NCBI RefSeq assembly: GCF_001428255.1
Contig: NZ_LMRW01000010.1
Coordinates: 19,279 to 83,278, forward strand
DNA: 64,000 bases
Direction: 5' to 3'
Source: Agromyces sp. Soil535
Lineage (GTDB): Bacteria > Actinomycetota > Actinomycetes > Actinomycetales > Microbacteriaceae
In this document: piece by piece, positions 9,479 through 18,446 of the stretch
Position numbering within the stretch: the first letter of the stretch is position 1
How the letters are laid out: each line of letters opens with the position of its first letter
Notes under the pieces: model-generated
The model's database searches: none
The model's input: the letters and a program-made list of their open reading frames with translations, nothing else
What the model was told of the DNA's origin: nothing
Program-made: the position numbers and the translations under genes

Positions 9479-9778
9479 ATGAACACCACACAGAACACCC
9501 AGAAGAAGCTCGTCGCGGCGGCGCTCGCCGCCGCTCTCGGCCTCGGGATGGTCGGATGCGCCGGCCTCCGAGACACACAGGAAGTCACCCATCGGCAGGC
9601 CGACCAGCGCGCAGAGCTCCGCGACGCTGAGGCGCGAGCGGATCGGCTCGCCAGCGAGATCGCTCACGAGGTCGAACGCGCCCAGCACCACGTGCAGGCC
9701 GGCAAGGCTCCTGCGGCGACACAGCCACCGCTGAACACCTTCGATCAGGTCGAACGACGCCTCCGCCTCGGCCACTGA
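9479..9778 (+). CDS. Small lipoprotein divergent from the second SARP-STAND regulator
   Basis: The 99-residue protein has a charged N-terminus, a hydrophobic core and the lipobox MVGC, so it should be a lipoprotein. The mature region is rich in Glu, Arg, Gln and Ala with heptad character (about residues 35-75), suggesting a coiled coil. It shares position and size with the lipoprotein at 3254 but little sequence beyond the MNTT start and the signal. No known family was recognised. The phased heptamers immediately upstream suggest control by the divergent regulator. Confidence 0.78.
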   Translation: MNTTQNTQKKLVAAALAAALGLGMVGCAGLRDTQEVTHRQADQRAELRDAEARADRLASEIAHEVERAQHHVQAGKAPAATQPPLNTFDQVERRLRLGH

Positions 9779-9820
9779 ACCGACGTCGGCGCGGGCCATG
9801 GGACTGGATAGTCTGGTCGT

Positions 9821-10336
9821 ATGACCCGCGATCCCGACGACGACGCGCTGCGCTGGGAGGGTGACGACGACCCCACGCTCGCGCCAGGGTGGAAGACCGT
9901 CGGCAAGCCGGTGCCGCTCGATGCGGCGTCGGATGCGACGGATGCCGCGGCATCCGCTGCGGTCGAAGGCGACGTCGCGGCATCCGACGAGGCCGGCGCC
10001 GAGCGCACGACCGCCTCGACCGGCGCCACCGACGTCGAGGCGGAAGCCGCCGCCCAGCCGAGCTCCGCGGAGCTCGTGCTCGTCGGGATGCTCGGCGGCG
10101 TCTACCTGGTGTATGCCGTCGGCTGGCTGTTCTGGGCGACCTCTCCCGCGCCCGAGCTCGCCGATCCGGTCGCCCAGTTCATGTTCGGACTCGGCCGCTG
10201 GTTCGCCGTGCTCGCGCCGGCGCTGTGGTTCGGCGCCGTGCTGTGGCTCGCCGCCGGGCGCCGCCGTGCGCGCATGATCTGGCTCCTCGCCGGTGCAGTC
10301 CTACTCGTGCCCGTCCCGTTCCTGCTGCGAGGGTGA
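9821..10336 (+). CDS. Hypothetical membrane protein with acidic N-terminus
   Basis: The 171-residue protein has an acidic, Ala-rich, low-complexity N-terminal half (residues 1-85) and three hydrophobic segments in the C-terminal half with a basic RRRARM turn between the last two. The first stretch (DDDALRWEGDDDPTLAPGW) is one I associate with a small membrane protein beside ilv/serA genes in Microbacteriaceae; relatives are sometimes misnamed DNA polymerase III gamma/tau, which nothing here supports. It runs directly into the next gene (1 bp gap), so the two are probably co-transcribed. Function is unknown. Confidence 0.75.
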   Translation: MTRDPDDDALRWEGDDDPTLAPGWKTVGKPVPLDAASDATDAAASAAVEGDVAASDEAGAERTTASTGATDVEAEAAAQPSSAELVLVGMLGGVYLVYAVGWLFWATSPAPELADPVAQFMFGLGRWFAVLAPALWFGAVLWLAAGRRRARMIWLLAGAVLLVPVPFLLRG

Positions 10337-10337
10337 G

Positions 10338-10745
10338 ATGACCGAGGCATCCGTTCCACTGGGCGACGACGCGGGTACGACCGACGCGAGGAGCGCGACC
10401 AAGGCCACATCGGCGCGACCGACGACACCGCTGTGGCTCGCCGTGACGATCGCGGTCGTCTTCGGCGTGCTCTACGCCTACGACGTGTGGGAGGCCGTCG
10501 GCAATCTCGTCGGCCTGAACATCGAGGCCGGCACGCTCGGCGTCTCGCTCACCGGCTGGGGCATCGCGCTGCTCGTCGTCGCGCTCGTCGTGCCGTTCCT
10601 CGTGTTCGGCCTCGCATTCTGGTTGGGGCGCCACCGCGGTCCGCTCGCGCAGATCGTGCTGTTCCTCGCCGGGTACGCGGTCGTGCAAGCCCTCACGCTC
10701 GACCTCTCGGCCTTGTTCGAGCTCGGCGGGCTCGACTTCTCCTGA
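10338..10745 (+). CDS. Hypothetical membrane protein, probably four membrane segments
   Basis: The 135-residue protein starts at the ATG at 10338, just after the stop of the previous gene, with GAGGGTGAG as a plausible ribosome site. After a Thr/Ala-rich tail of about 30 residues come about four hydrophobic segments with a short GRHRG loop. I recognise no catalytic motif. Its tight linkage to the preceding gene and position before serA suggest a conserved pair of unknown role. Confidence 0.72.
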   Translation: MTEASVPLGDDAGTTDARSATKATSARPTTPLWLAVTIAVVFGVLYAYDVWEAVGNLVGLNIEAGTLGVSLTGWGIALLVVALVVPFLVFGLAFWLGRHRGPLAQIVLFLAGYAVVQALTLDLSALFELGGLDFS

Positions 10746-10751
10746 CCGGCC

Positions 10752-10774
10752 TGTGACGCTCGCGTCGTCACAGA
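10752..10774. terminator. 8-bp hairpin after the membrane-protein pair
   Basis: A perfect stem CTGTGACG/CGTCACAG with a 7-base loop lies a few bases after the stop at 10745 and upstream of serA. There is no T tract, so termination strength is uncertain. Confidence 0.45.
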
Positions 10775-10891
10775 ACGGATGCCGCATGAGGCCTCCAGTA
10801 GAGTTGTGCGGGTAGGCGCCCCAAGGCGTGTGGCGCACCCCACCGCACATCAGAGCGCCGTGCGCGCGCTTCGCACCCGAAGGAATCGTTC

Positions 10892-12481
10892 GTGTCAAAG
10901 CCGGTCGTGCTGATCGCCGAAGAACTCTCGCCCGCCACCGTCGACGCCCTCGGGCCCGACTTCGACATCCGCAACGTCGACGGCACCGACCGTTCCGCGC
11001 TGCTCGCGGCCCTCCCCGAGGCGGACGCGATCCTCGTGCGCTCCGCCACGAAGGTCGACGCCGAGGCGATCGCCGCCGCCCCGAAGCTGAAGGTCATCGC
11101 GCGCGCGGGCGTCGGCCTCGACAACGTCGACATCAAGGCGGCCACGACGGCCGGCGTCATGGTCGTGAACGCGCCGACCTCGAACATCATCTCTGCAGCC
11201 GAGCTCACCGTCGGTCACATCCTGAGCCTCGCCCGTCACATCCCCGCAGCGCACTCGGCGCTCGCACAGGGGGAGTGGAAGCGGTCGCACTACACCGGCG
11301 TGGAGCTCTACGAGAAGACCATCGGCATCATCGGCCTCGGCCGCATCGGTGCACTCATCGCCGCTCGCCTCCAGGCGTTCGGCACCGAGGTCATCACCTA
11401 CGACCCGTACATCACCGCGGCACGGGCGCAGCAGCTCGGGGTGCAGGCCGTGAGCCTCGACGAGCTCCTCGAGCGCAGCGACTTCATCACGATCCACATG
11501 CCCAAGACGCCCGAGACCACCGGCATGATCGGGGCCGAGCAGCTCGCCAAGATGAAGCCGACCTCGTTCGTCGTGAACGTCGCGCGCGGCGGCCTCATCG
11601 ACGAGGACGCCCTGTACGAGGCGCTCGCCGCTCGCAGGATCGCCGGCGCCGGCCTCGACGTGTTCGTGTCGGAGCCGCCGCGCGAGTCGCCGCTGCTCGC
11701 GCTGCCGAACGTGATCGTCACCCCGCACCTCGGCGCGTCGACCGACGAGGCCCAGGAGAAGGCGGGAGTGTCGGTCGCGAAGTCGGTGCGGCTGGCACTC
11801 GCAGGCGAGCTCGTGCCCGACGCGGTGAACGTCGCGGGCGGCATCATCGACCCGTACGTGCGCCCCGGCATCCCGCTCGTCGAGAAGCTCGGCCAGCTCT
11901 TCGCGGGGCTCGCGAACGCCGCGATCACGAACGTCGACGTCGAGGTGCGCGGTGAGCTCGTCGACTTCGACGTCAGCGTGTACAAGCTCGCCGCCCTCAA
12001 GGGCATCTTCACGAACATCGTGAGCGAGACCGTGTCGTACGTGAACGCGCCGCTGCTCGCGGAGCAGCGCGGCATCGACGTGCGCCTGATCACCGACACG
12101 AACTCGCCCGAGTACCGCAACGTCATCACCCTGAGCGGCGCTCTCGGCGACGGGCGCCAGCTCTCGGTGTCGGGCACCCTCACGGGACCCAAGCAGATCG
12201 AGAAGCTCGTCGGCATCGACGGCTACGAGATCGAGGTGCCGATCGCCACCACGCACATCGTCATGGAGTACACCGATCGTCCCGGCATCGTGGCGATCTA
12301 CGGCCGCGAGTTCGGCGATGCCGCCATCAACATCGCGGGCATGCAGATCGCGCGCCGCGAGGCCGGCGGCCAGGCGCTCAGCGTGCTCACAGTGGACTCG
12401 CCCGTGCCGGCAGACGTGCTGGAGCGCGTGCGCACGGCGATCGAGGCCGACGTGCTCGTGGAGATCGACATCACCGAGTAG
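10892..12481 (+). CDS. serA: D-3-phosphoglycerate dehydrogenase
   Basis: SerA oxidises 3-phosphoglycerate to 3-phosphohydroxypyruvate with NAD+, the first step of serine synthesis. The 529-residue length fits the long actinobacterial type with an intervening ASB domain and a C-terminal ACT domain (about residues 455-529), the usual site of serine inhibition. Visible motifs are the nucleotide fold GLGRIGALIAARLQAFG, VARGGLIDE around the catalytic Arg, FVSEPP and PHLGASTDEA with the catalytic His. The GTG start follows a GAAGGAA ribosome site. Its 3' end overlaps the convergent tetR-type gene by 11 bp. Confidence 0.96.
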   Translation: MSKPVVLIAEELSPATVDALGPDFDIRNVDGTDRSALLAALPEADAILVRSATKVDAEAIAAAPKLKVIARAGVGLDNVDIKAATTAGVMVVNAPTSNIISAAELTVGHILSLARHIPAAHSALAQGEWKRSHYTGVELYEKTIGIIGLGRIGALIAARLQAFGTEVITYDPYITAARAQQLGVQAVSLDELLERSDFITIHMPKTPETTGMIGAEQLAKMKPTSFVVNVARGGLIDEDALYEALAARRIAGAGLDVFVSEPPRESPLLALPNVIVTPHLGASTDEAQEKAGVSVAKSVRLALAGELVPDAVNVAGGIIDPYVRPGIPLVEKLGQLFAGLANAAITNVDVEVRGELVDFDVSVYKLAALKGIFTNIVSETVSYVNAPLLAEQRGIDVRLITDTNSPEYRNVITLSGALGDGRQLSVSGTLTGPKQIEKLVGIDGYEIEVPIATTHIVMEYTDRPGIVAIYGREFGDAAINIAGMQIARREAGGQALSVLTVDSPVPADVLERVRTAIEADVLVEIDITE

Positions 12482-13037
12482 CGGGCGGCGGCTCCTTCGC
12501 GAGCCGTTCGAGCAGCGCGACCAGGGCGTCCATCTCCGCGGCGCGGGGCGCGTCGACGCCGAGTTCGTCGTCGCCGTGCAGGGCGGAGTCGTAGTAGAGG
12601 CCGTCGCCGATCAGCGTTATCGCCAGCGCCACGGCGGGGTCGGCCACGTACCGCCCGATGGCCTCGAACCACCGTGTCCGCGCGTCTCGGATGGCGCGGA
12701 CCGCGGCCGCGTTGCCGCCCTGCGCGAGGCGGGCGGTGGCCACGACGGCTCGGTCGAGCGGATGCTCCATCGCGACCGACGATCGCACGAAGTAGGCGAT
12801 CGCCCCCTCGGGTGCGTGGTCGATCGCCTCCACGTCGCCCTCTACGAGCGCCTCGAGGCGCCCGATGAGGCCCTCGATCAGCGCCTCCTTCGACGCGAAG
12901 TGATACAACAGGCCGCCCTTCGAGACCCCGGCGGCGCGCGCGGTGGCGTCGAGGGTCGCCGCACGTTCGCCGTCGTGCACGAGGATCCCCTCGAAGGCGT
13001 CGAGCACGGCGTCGCGTGCGGCTGGGGGGCGGCTCAT
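12471..13037 (-). CDS. TetR-family transcriptional repressor
   Basis: The 188-residue protein has a TetR N-terminal helix-turn-helix (VSKGGLLYHFASKEALIEG) and a helical ligand-binding half. The ATG at 13037 begins the canonical TetR region; upstream codons are not protein-like. It is divergent from an MFS exporter gene, and a perfect 9-bp inverted repeat lies between the two starts, so it most likely represses the exporter and itself until a toxic substrate binds. The inducer cannot be read from sequence. Confidence 0.93.
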   Translation of the reverse strand: MSRPPAARDAVLDAFEGILVHDGERAATLDATARAAGVSKGGLLYHFASKEALIEGLIGRLEALVEGDVEAIDHAPEGAIAYFVRSSVAMEHPLDRAVVATARLAQGGNAAAVRAIRDARTRWFEAIGRYVADPAVALAITLIGDGLYYDSALHGDDELGVDAPRAAEMDALVALLERLAKEPPPATR

Positions 13038-13077
13038 GTGCTCGATCGTAGCGAGCGGCATCCGTTCATCGCCTGAT

Positions 13078-13101
13078 ACTATACCGACTGGACGGTATAG
13101 T
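13078..13101. promoter_or_regulatory. TetR-type operator palindrome
   Basis: ACTATACCG and CGGTATAGT form a perfect 9-bp inverted repeat with a 6-bp spacer. It lies between the divergent tetR-type and MFS genes, ending 13 bp before the chosen MFS start. Binding here would block the MFS promoter. Confidence 0.82.
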
Positions 13102-13114
13102 AATGGAAGCCGAG

Positions 13115-14698
13115 ATGACGAACACCACCGAACCCGTGACCCAGCCGATCGAGCGCGTGACGAACACTGCCGCGCACGTCGACCCCGGTCGCACCTCGCG
13201 CGCCCCGCGACGCGCGTGGTTCGCACTCGTTGTGCTCATGCTGCCCGTGCTGCTCGTCTCGGTCGACAACACGGTGCTGAGCTTCGCACTGCCGGCGATC
13301 TCTCGCGACCTCGCGCCCACCGCCGCCCAGCAGCTGTGGATCATCGACGCGTACCCGCTCGTGCTCGCCGGTCTGCTCGTGGCGATGGGCAACGCCGGCG
13401 ACCGGTTCGGGCGGCGTCGTCTCCTGCTGATCGGTTCCACCGGCTTCGCGGTGGTCTCGATCGTCGCCGCCTTCGCGCCGACCGCCGAGGCCCTCATCTC
13501 CGCTCGAGCTGCGCTCGGATTCTTCGGCGCCATGCTCATGCCGTCGACCCTGTCGCTGCTGCGCGCCGTCTTCACCGACCGCGAGCAGCGCCGGCTCGCG
13601 ATCGCGATCTGGGCCTCGGGCTTCGCGGCCGGCAGTGCACTCGGCCCGCTGGTCGGCGGCCTGCTGCTCGAGCACTTCGCCTGGGGGTCGGTCTTCCTGC
13701 TCGCGGTGCCCGTGCTCGTGCCGATGTTCGTGCTCGTGCCGCTGCTGGTCCCCGAGAGCCGTGACCCCGCGCCGGGGCGCATCGACGTGCTGAGCACCGT
13801 GCTCTCGCTCGCGGCCATGGGGCCCATCGTCTACGGCATCAAGTCGCTCGCGACCGAGGGCGTCGACGGGTTCGGCGTGCAGGCGATCGTGCTCGGCACC
13901 TTCTGCGCGCTCTGGTTCGTGCGACGTCAGCTGCGCAGCGGTTCGCCCATGCTCGACGTGCGGCTCTTCCGCCAGGGTTCGTTCGGCGGCGCCGTGCTGG
14001 TGAACCTGTTCAGCGTCATCGCGCTCGTCGGGTTCCTCTACTTCGTGTCGCAGCACCTCCAGCTCATCGCCGGGCTCAGCCCGGTGCAGGCCGGGCTCGC
14101 ACTCGTGCCAGGCCTCGTCGCGATGATCGTGGCGGGACTCGTCGTGGTCCCGATCGCGCGGCGCGTGCGTCCGCGCGTGCTGGTGCCGGTGGCGCTGGGG
14201 CTCTCGGCTGCCGGCTACCTCGTGATCGCCCTCACCACCAGCGCCGAGTCGATCGCGCCGATCGTCGTCGCGTTCGTGCTGCTCGGCGTCGGCATCGGCT
14301 CGGCCGAGACGGTCTCGAACGAGCTCATCCTCTCGAGCGCACCGCCCGCGAAGGCCGGGGCGGCCTCGGCGGTGTCCGAGACGGCCTACGAACTCGGGGC
14401 GGTGCTCGGCACGGCGGTGCTCGGCAGCATCCTCGCCTCGCAGTTCCGGGCGGGAATCGTGCTGCCCTCCATCCTGACCGACGCCCAGGCGGATGCCGCC
14501 CGCGAGACGCTCGCAGGCGCCGTCACGGTGTCCGAGCAACTGCCCGGCGCGATCGGGGCCGAGCTCGCGGCATCCGCGGCGCACGCGTTCGACGGCGGCG
14601 TCGTGGTGACCTCGCTCATCGGGGTCGCGCTCATGGTCGCGGCGGCGATCGTCGCCGCGGTCGCGCTGCGCAACCCCGGGTCGTCGCGCGCCGAGTGA
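13115..14698 (+). CDS. MFS drug efflux transporter, DHA2 (14-helix) family
   Basis: The 527-residue protein has about 14 hydrophobic segments and the DHA2 signatures VDNTVLSFALPAIS in helix 1 and GDRFGRRRLLL (motif A) in the first cytoplasmic loop, as in QacA/SmvA/EmrB exporters. It should extrude hydrophobic or cationic compounds with protons. The ATG at 13115 follows GGAAG with suitable spacing. The in-frame ATG at 13103 directly abuts the operator and has no ribosome site, so it is less likely. The divergent repressor and operator indicate substrate-induced expression. Confidence 0.9.
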   Translation: MTNTTEPVTQPIERVTNTAAHVDPGRTSRAPRRAWFALVVLMLPVLLVSVDNTVLSFALPAISRDLAPTAAQQLWIIDAYPLVLAGLLVAMGNAGDRFGRRRLLLIGSTGFAVVSIVAAFAPTAEALISARAALGFFGAMLMPSTLSLLRAVFTDREQRRLAIAIWASGFAAGSALGPLVGGLLLEHFAWGSVFLLAVPVLVPMFVLVPLLVPESRDPAPGRIDVLSTVLSLAAMGPIVYGIKSLATEGVDGFGVQAIVLGTFCALWFVRRQLRSGSPMLDVRLFRQGSFGGAVLVNLFSVIALVGFLYFVSQHLQLIAGLSPVQAGLALVPGLVAMIVAGLVVVPIARRVRPRVLVPVALGLSAAGYLVIALTTSAESIAPIVVAFVLLGVGIGSAETVSNELILSSAPPAKAGAASAVSETAYELGAVLGTAVLGSILASQFRAGIVLPSILTDAQADAARETLAGAVTVSEQLPGAIGAELAASAAHAFDGGVVVTSLIGVALMVAAAIVAAVALRNPGSSRAE

Positions 14699-14840
14699 CG
14701 GCGTCGCCCACGGTTGCCTGATGGCGGTGTGCGGAGCACACTAGGGCGAGAGTCGGTTCAAGGACTTCCGGACGTGGGGGCGTTCTCGTTGCGCGAGCCC
14801 GGTCGGACCGACGCCGGGTGAAATTGCCGCAGGGGGCCTC

Positions 14841-16222
14841 GTGGACGAGCTCGATCTGGCCCGTATTCAGTTCGCCTCGACGAGCATCTACCACTTCTTC
14901 TTCGTGCCGGTCACGATCGGGCTGGCGTTCCTGGTCGCGTTGCAGCACACCGCGTGGTACCGCTCGGGGGATCCTCGGCACGAGCGCCTGACCAGGTTCT
15001 TCGGCACCCTGCTGCTGATCAACGTGGCGATCGGCGTGGTCACCGGCCTGGTGCAGGAGTTCCAGTTCGGCATGAACTGGTCGGCATACTCGCTGTTCGT
15101 CGGAGACGTGTTCGGAGCCCCATTGGCGATGGAGGGCCTGGCCGCGTTCTTCCTGGAGTCCACGTTCCTGGGACTCTGGCTCTTCGGATGGAAGGTACTG
15201 CCACGTCGTGTGCACCTGCTCTCCGTCTGGCTCGTGGCCGGCGGGGCCATGCTGTCTGCGGCGTTCATCATGGCCGCCAACTCCTGGATGCAGCACCCGG
15301 GGGCTACACGACGGATCCGGATACCGGTCGCCCTGTGCTCTCCTCGATCGTCGATCTGTTCACCAATCGGGCGTTCATCTGGGGGTACGTCCACGTGATC
15401 CTGGCCTCGCTCGTGACCGGTGCGATGGTGATGTTGGCGGTCTCGGCGTGGCAGCTCCGTCGCGGGAGGGAGTCATTCAAGACGCCGGCGCTGCTCTCGA
15501 TCGTGGTGCTGCTCCCGGCCTCTGCGCTGGCCCTGGCGGTGGGCAGCCACCTCGGCGTGATCGAGACGACCTACCAGCCGATGAAGATCGCCGCGGCCGA
15601 GGCGCAGTGGGAGACCTGCCAGCCCTGCTCCTTCTCCCTGTTCCAGATCGGGGGCGGCGCGAACGACGAGGATCCCACCAAGATCATCGAGGTTCCGCAT
15701 CTGCTGTCGTTGTTGGCCACGGGCACCTGGGACGGCGAAGTCGTCGGCCTCAACGAGCTCCAGGCGCAGGACGTCGCGGAGTACGGTCCTGGCGACTACG
15801 TGCCCAACGTGTTCATCCAGTACTGGTCGATGCGCGTGATGGCCTACCTCGGCACCCTCGTCTTCCTGTTCTCCGCATGGGGGGCCTGGCTCGCGTTCCG
15901 ACGAAAACTGCCGACCTCGAGGGTGTTCCTCTTCCTCGCCACGTGGGCCGTGCCGCTGCCGTACCTGATGAACACGGCCGGTTGGATGCTCACCGAGAAC
16001 GGCAGGCAGCCGTGGATCGTCCAGGGGCTGATGAAGACCGCCGACGGCGTGTCGGCCAGCGTCTCCGCCACCGAGCTGATCATCAGCCTGTCCGCCTTCT
16101 TCCTCGTGTACGTCGTCCTGATCGTGCTGGACGTCGTGCTGATGCTCCGGTACGGACGCCGGGACCTCGCTGCCCCCGACGAAGAGGTCGAACGCGACCG
16201 CGCCCCGGCCCTCACCTACTGA
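14841..16222 (+). pseudogene. cydA: Cytochrome bd oxidase subunit I, interrupted by a one-base frameshift
   Basis: CydA binds the haems and quinol of the bd-type terminal oxidase. The frame from the GTG at 14841 carries [14 protein letters not shown] (haem His) and breaks at the G5 run 15299-15303, where CAC CCG is followed by two bases instead of three before GGC TAC. The -1-shifted frame then continues with [20 protein letters not shown] and GRQPWIVQG to 16222. Restoring one base gives exactly 461 codons, a normal length with a short Q-loop. Either the gene is inactivated or the run is undercalled. cydB follows with an intact ribosome site and frame, which favours a recent event or an error. 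Confidence 0.9.
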
Positions 16223-16245
16223 CCTGACCCGCTGAGGAGGATCCC

Positions 16246-17283
16246 GTGAACCTCGCCGACCTGTGGTTCGTCATCGTCGCCGTCTTCTGGACCGGGTTCT
16301 TCGTGCTGGAGGGCTTCGATTTCGGCGTGGGGGCGCTGCACTCCGTGGTCGGCCGCTCCGAGACCGAACGGAGGGTGGCCATCAACACCATCGGCCCGTT
16401 CTGGGACGGCAACGAGGTGTGGTTGGTGGTGGGCGGTGCGGCGATCTTCGCCGCCTTCCCGGCCTGGTACGCGACCTGGTTCTCGGCGGCGTACCTCGCC
16501 GTGCTGCTGCTGCTCGTCGCCCTGATCGTGCGCGGCCTGTCGTTCGAATGGCGCGGGAGGGGGCGCGGCGACCAGTGGCGCTGGTCGTGGAGCCTGTGCC
16601 TCACGCTCGGCAGCGTCGTCGCCCCCACGGTGCTCGGGATCGCGCTGGGGGACCTGCTGGCGGGCTTGCCGATCAACGGGGACGGGGTGTTCACGGGCAG
16701 CTTCTGGGATCTGTTCACCGGATTCGGGTTGTGGACCGGCCTCACGGTGCTGTTGCTCTGCCTGCTCCACGGGTCGACGTTCCTCACCCTGCGCACCACC
16801 GATGACGTCCGCCGGCGGGCGCAGCGATACGGTCGGATTCTCGGGATCATCGTCCTCGTGGCGGTCGCCGTCTTCGCGGTGTGGATGGTGGTGATCGCCC
16901 AGCCGGGAGTGGTCTCCTACGTCCTGCTCGCGCTCGCCGTGCTCGGGACCCTGGCCGCATCCATCGGCCTCCTCAGGCACCGCGACGGTCTGGCCTTCAT
17001 CGCGAGCACGATCGCCATCGCCGCGACGGTCGGATCGCTGTTCGCCAGCCTGTACCCCGACGTGCTCGTCTCGAGTACCAGCAGTGCCAACAGCCTGACC
17101 GTTGCGGGAAGTGCGTCGGGAGACTACGCGCTGACGGTGATGACGATCGTCGCGGCGGTGTGCTTCCCGATCGTGCTGCTCTACCAGGGCTACACGTACG
17201 TGGTCTTCCGGCATCGCATCGCGGGCCCGGCGCCGCAGGCCGGTCACTCGCCCGAGACGGGCGCGGTGGCACCCAGCGAGTGA
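16246..17283 (+). CDS. cydB: Cytochrome bd oxidase subunit II
   Basis: The 345-residue membrane protein begins NLADLWFVIVAVFWTGFFVL and has the CydB pattern of eight to nine hydrophobic segments with FDFGVGALH near the start and WDGNEVWLVVGG. It pairs with CydA in the bd quinol oxidase, used at low oxygen or under respiratory inhibition. The GTG start has a strong GAGGAGGAT ribosome site 23 bp after cydA. cydDC, the exporter often needed for assembly, does not follow and is not elsewhere in this window. Confidence 0.95.
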   Translation: MNLADLWFVIVAVFWTGFFVLEGFDFGVGALHSVVGRSETERRVAINTIGPFWDGNEVWLVVGGAAIFAAFPAWYATWFSAAYLAVLLLLVALIVRGLSFEWRGRGRGDQWRWSWSLCLTLGSVVAPTVLGIALGDLLAGLPINGDGVFTGSFWDLFTGFGLWTGLTVLLLCLLHGSTFLTLRTTDDVRRRAQRYGRILGIIVLVAVAVFAVWMVVIAQPGVVSYVLLALAVLGTLAASIGLLRHRDGLAFIASTIAIAATVGSLFASLYPDVLVSSTSSANSLTVAGSASGDYALTVMTIVAAVCFPIVLLYQGYTYVVFRHRIAGPAPQAGHSPETGAVAPSE

Positions 17284-17360
17284 CCGCCTGGCATCGAGCG
17301 TGATCAGGCACTCCTCGGGCGGACAGTACGCTGGGATGGCTGGCGCACGAAGGAGAATCC

Positions 17361-18422
17361 ATGGCAGGCACGGTCAGGCTCGCGGTCATTCCGGGCGACG
17401 GCATCGGTCCCGAGGTCGTCGCGGAGGCCCTCAGGGCGCTCGACGCGGCCGTCGCCGGCACCGACGTCGTCTTCGAGCAGACGCCGTTCTCACTGGGCGC
17501 GGCGCGGTACCTCGAGACGGGCGACGTGCTGACCGACGACGACCTCGCCGCCATCAAGGATCACGACGCGATCCTGCTCGGCGCGGTGGGCGGCGCGCCG
17601 GGCGACCCGAGGCTCGCGGGCGCCAACATCGAGCGCGGACTGCTGCTGAAGCTCCGCTTCGAGCTCGACCACTACGTGAACCTCCGCCCGTCGGTGCTGC
17701 ACCCCGGTGTCGTGAGTCCGCTCGCGAACCCCGGCGAGATCGACTTCGTCGTCGTGCGCGAGGGCACCGAGGGTCCCTACGTCGGCAACGGGGGAGCGAT
17801 CCGCGTCGGCACGCCCGCCGAGGTCGCCAACGAGGTCTCGGTGAACACCGCCTTCGGGGTCGAGCGCGTGGTGCGCTACGCCTTCGCCGCGGCATCCGCC
17901 CGCCCTCGCAAGAAGCTCACGCTCGTGCACAAGACCAACGTGCTCGTGTTCGCGGGCTCCCTCTGGAAGCGCACCGTCGACGCCGTCGCCGCCGAGTTCC
18001 CCGACGTCGCGGTCGACTACCTGCACGTCGACGCCGCCACGATCTTCCTCGTGACGGATCCTGCTAGATTCGATGTCATCGTCACGGACAACCTCTTCGG
18101 CGACATCCTCACCGATCTGGCCGGCGCGATCAGCGGCGGCATCGGCCTGGCGGCCTCGGGCAACATCAACCCCGACGGCCGGTTCCCGAGCATGTTCGAG
18201 CCGGTCCACGGCTCAGCACCCGACATCGCCGGGAAGGGCGTCGCCGACCCCACCGCCGCGATCCTCTCCGTCGCCCTGCTGCTCGACCACCTCGGTCACT
18301 CGGAGCAGGCCGGAAAGGTGCAGCGGGCGGTCGCCGCGGACATCGCCGGGCGCGGCGACACGAGACGTTCGACCTCCGAGGTCGGCGACGCGATCGTCGC
18401 CCGCATCGGCACACACGAGTAA
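17361..18422 (+). CDS. leuB: 3-isopropylmalate dehydrogenase
   Basis: LeuB oxidatively decarboxylates 3-isopropylmalate in leucine synthesis. The 353-residue protein opens with the family signature [20 protein letters not shown] and has [15 protein letters not shown], the HKTNVL segment, [19 protein letters not shown] for substrate and metal binding, and [18 protein letters not shown] for the nucleotide. It starts 77 bp after cydB and leads into ilvE by 24 bp, so leuB and ilvE probably form one operon. leuC and leuD lie 33 kb away in the window. Confidence 0.97.
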   Translation: MAGTVRLAVIPGDGIGPEVVAEALRALDAAVAGTDVVFEQTPFSLGAARYLETGDVLTDDDLAAIKDHDAILLGAVGGAPGDPRLAGANIERGLLLKLRFELDHYVNLRPSVLHPGVVSPLANPGEIDFVVVREGTEGPYVGNGGAIRVGTPAEVANEVSVNTAFGVERVVRYAFAAASARPRKKLTLVHKTNVLVFAGSLWKRTVDAVAAEFPDVAVDYLHVDAATIFLVTDPARFDVIVTDNLFGDILTDLAGAISGGIGLAASGNINPDGRFPSMFEPVHGSAPDIAGKGVADPTAAILSVALLLDHLGHSEQAGKVQRAVAADIAGRGDTRRSTSEVGDAIVARIGTHE

Positions 18423-18446
18423 CCAGCGCATCCGAAGGACGGAACC

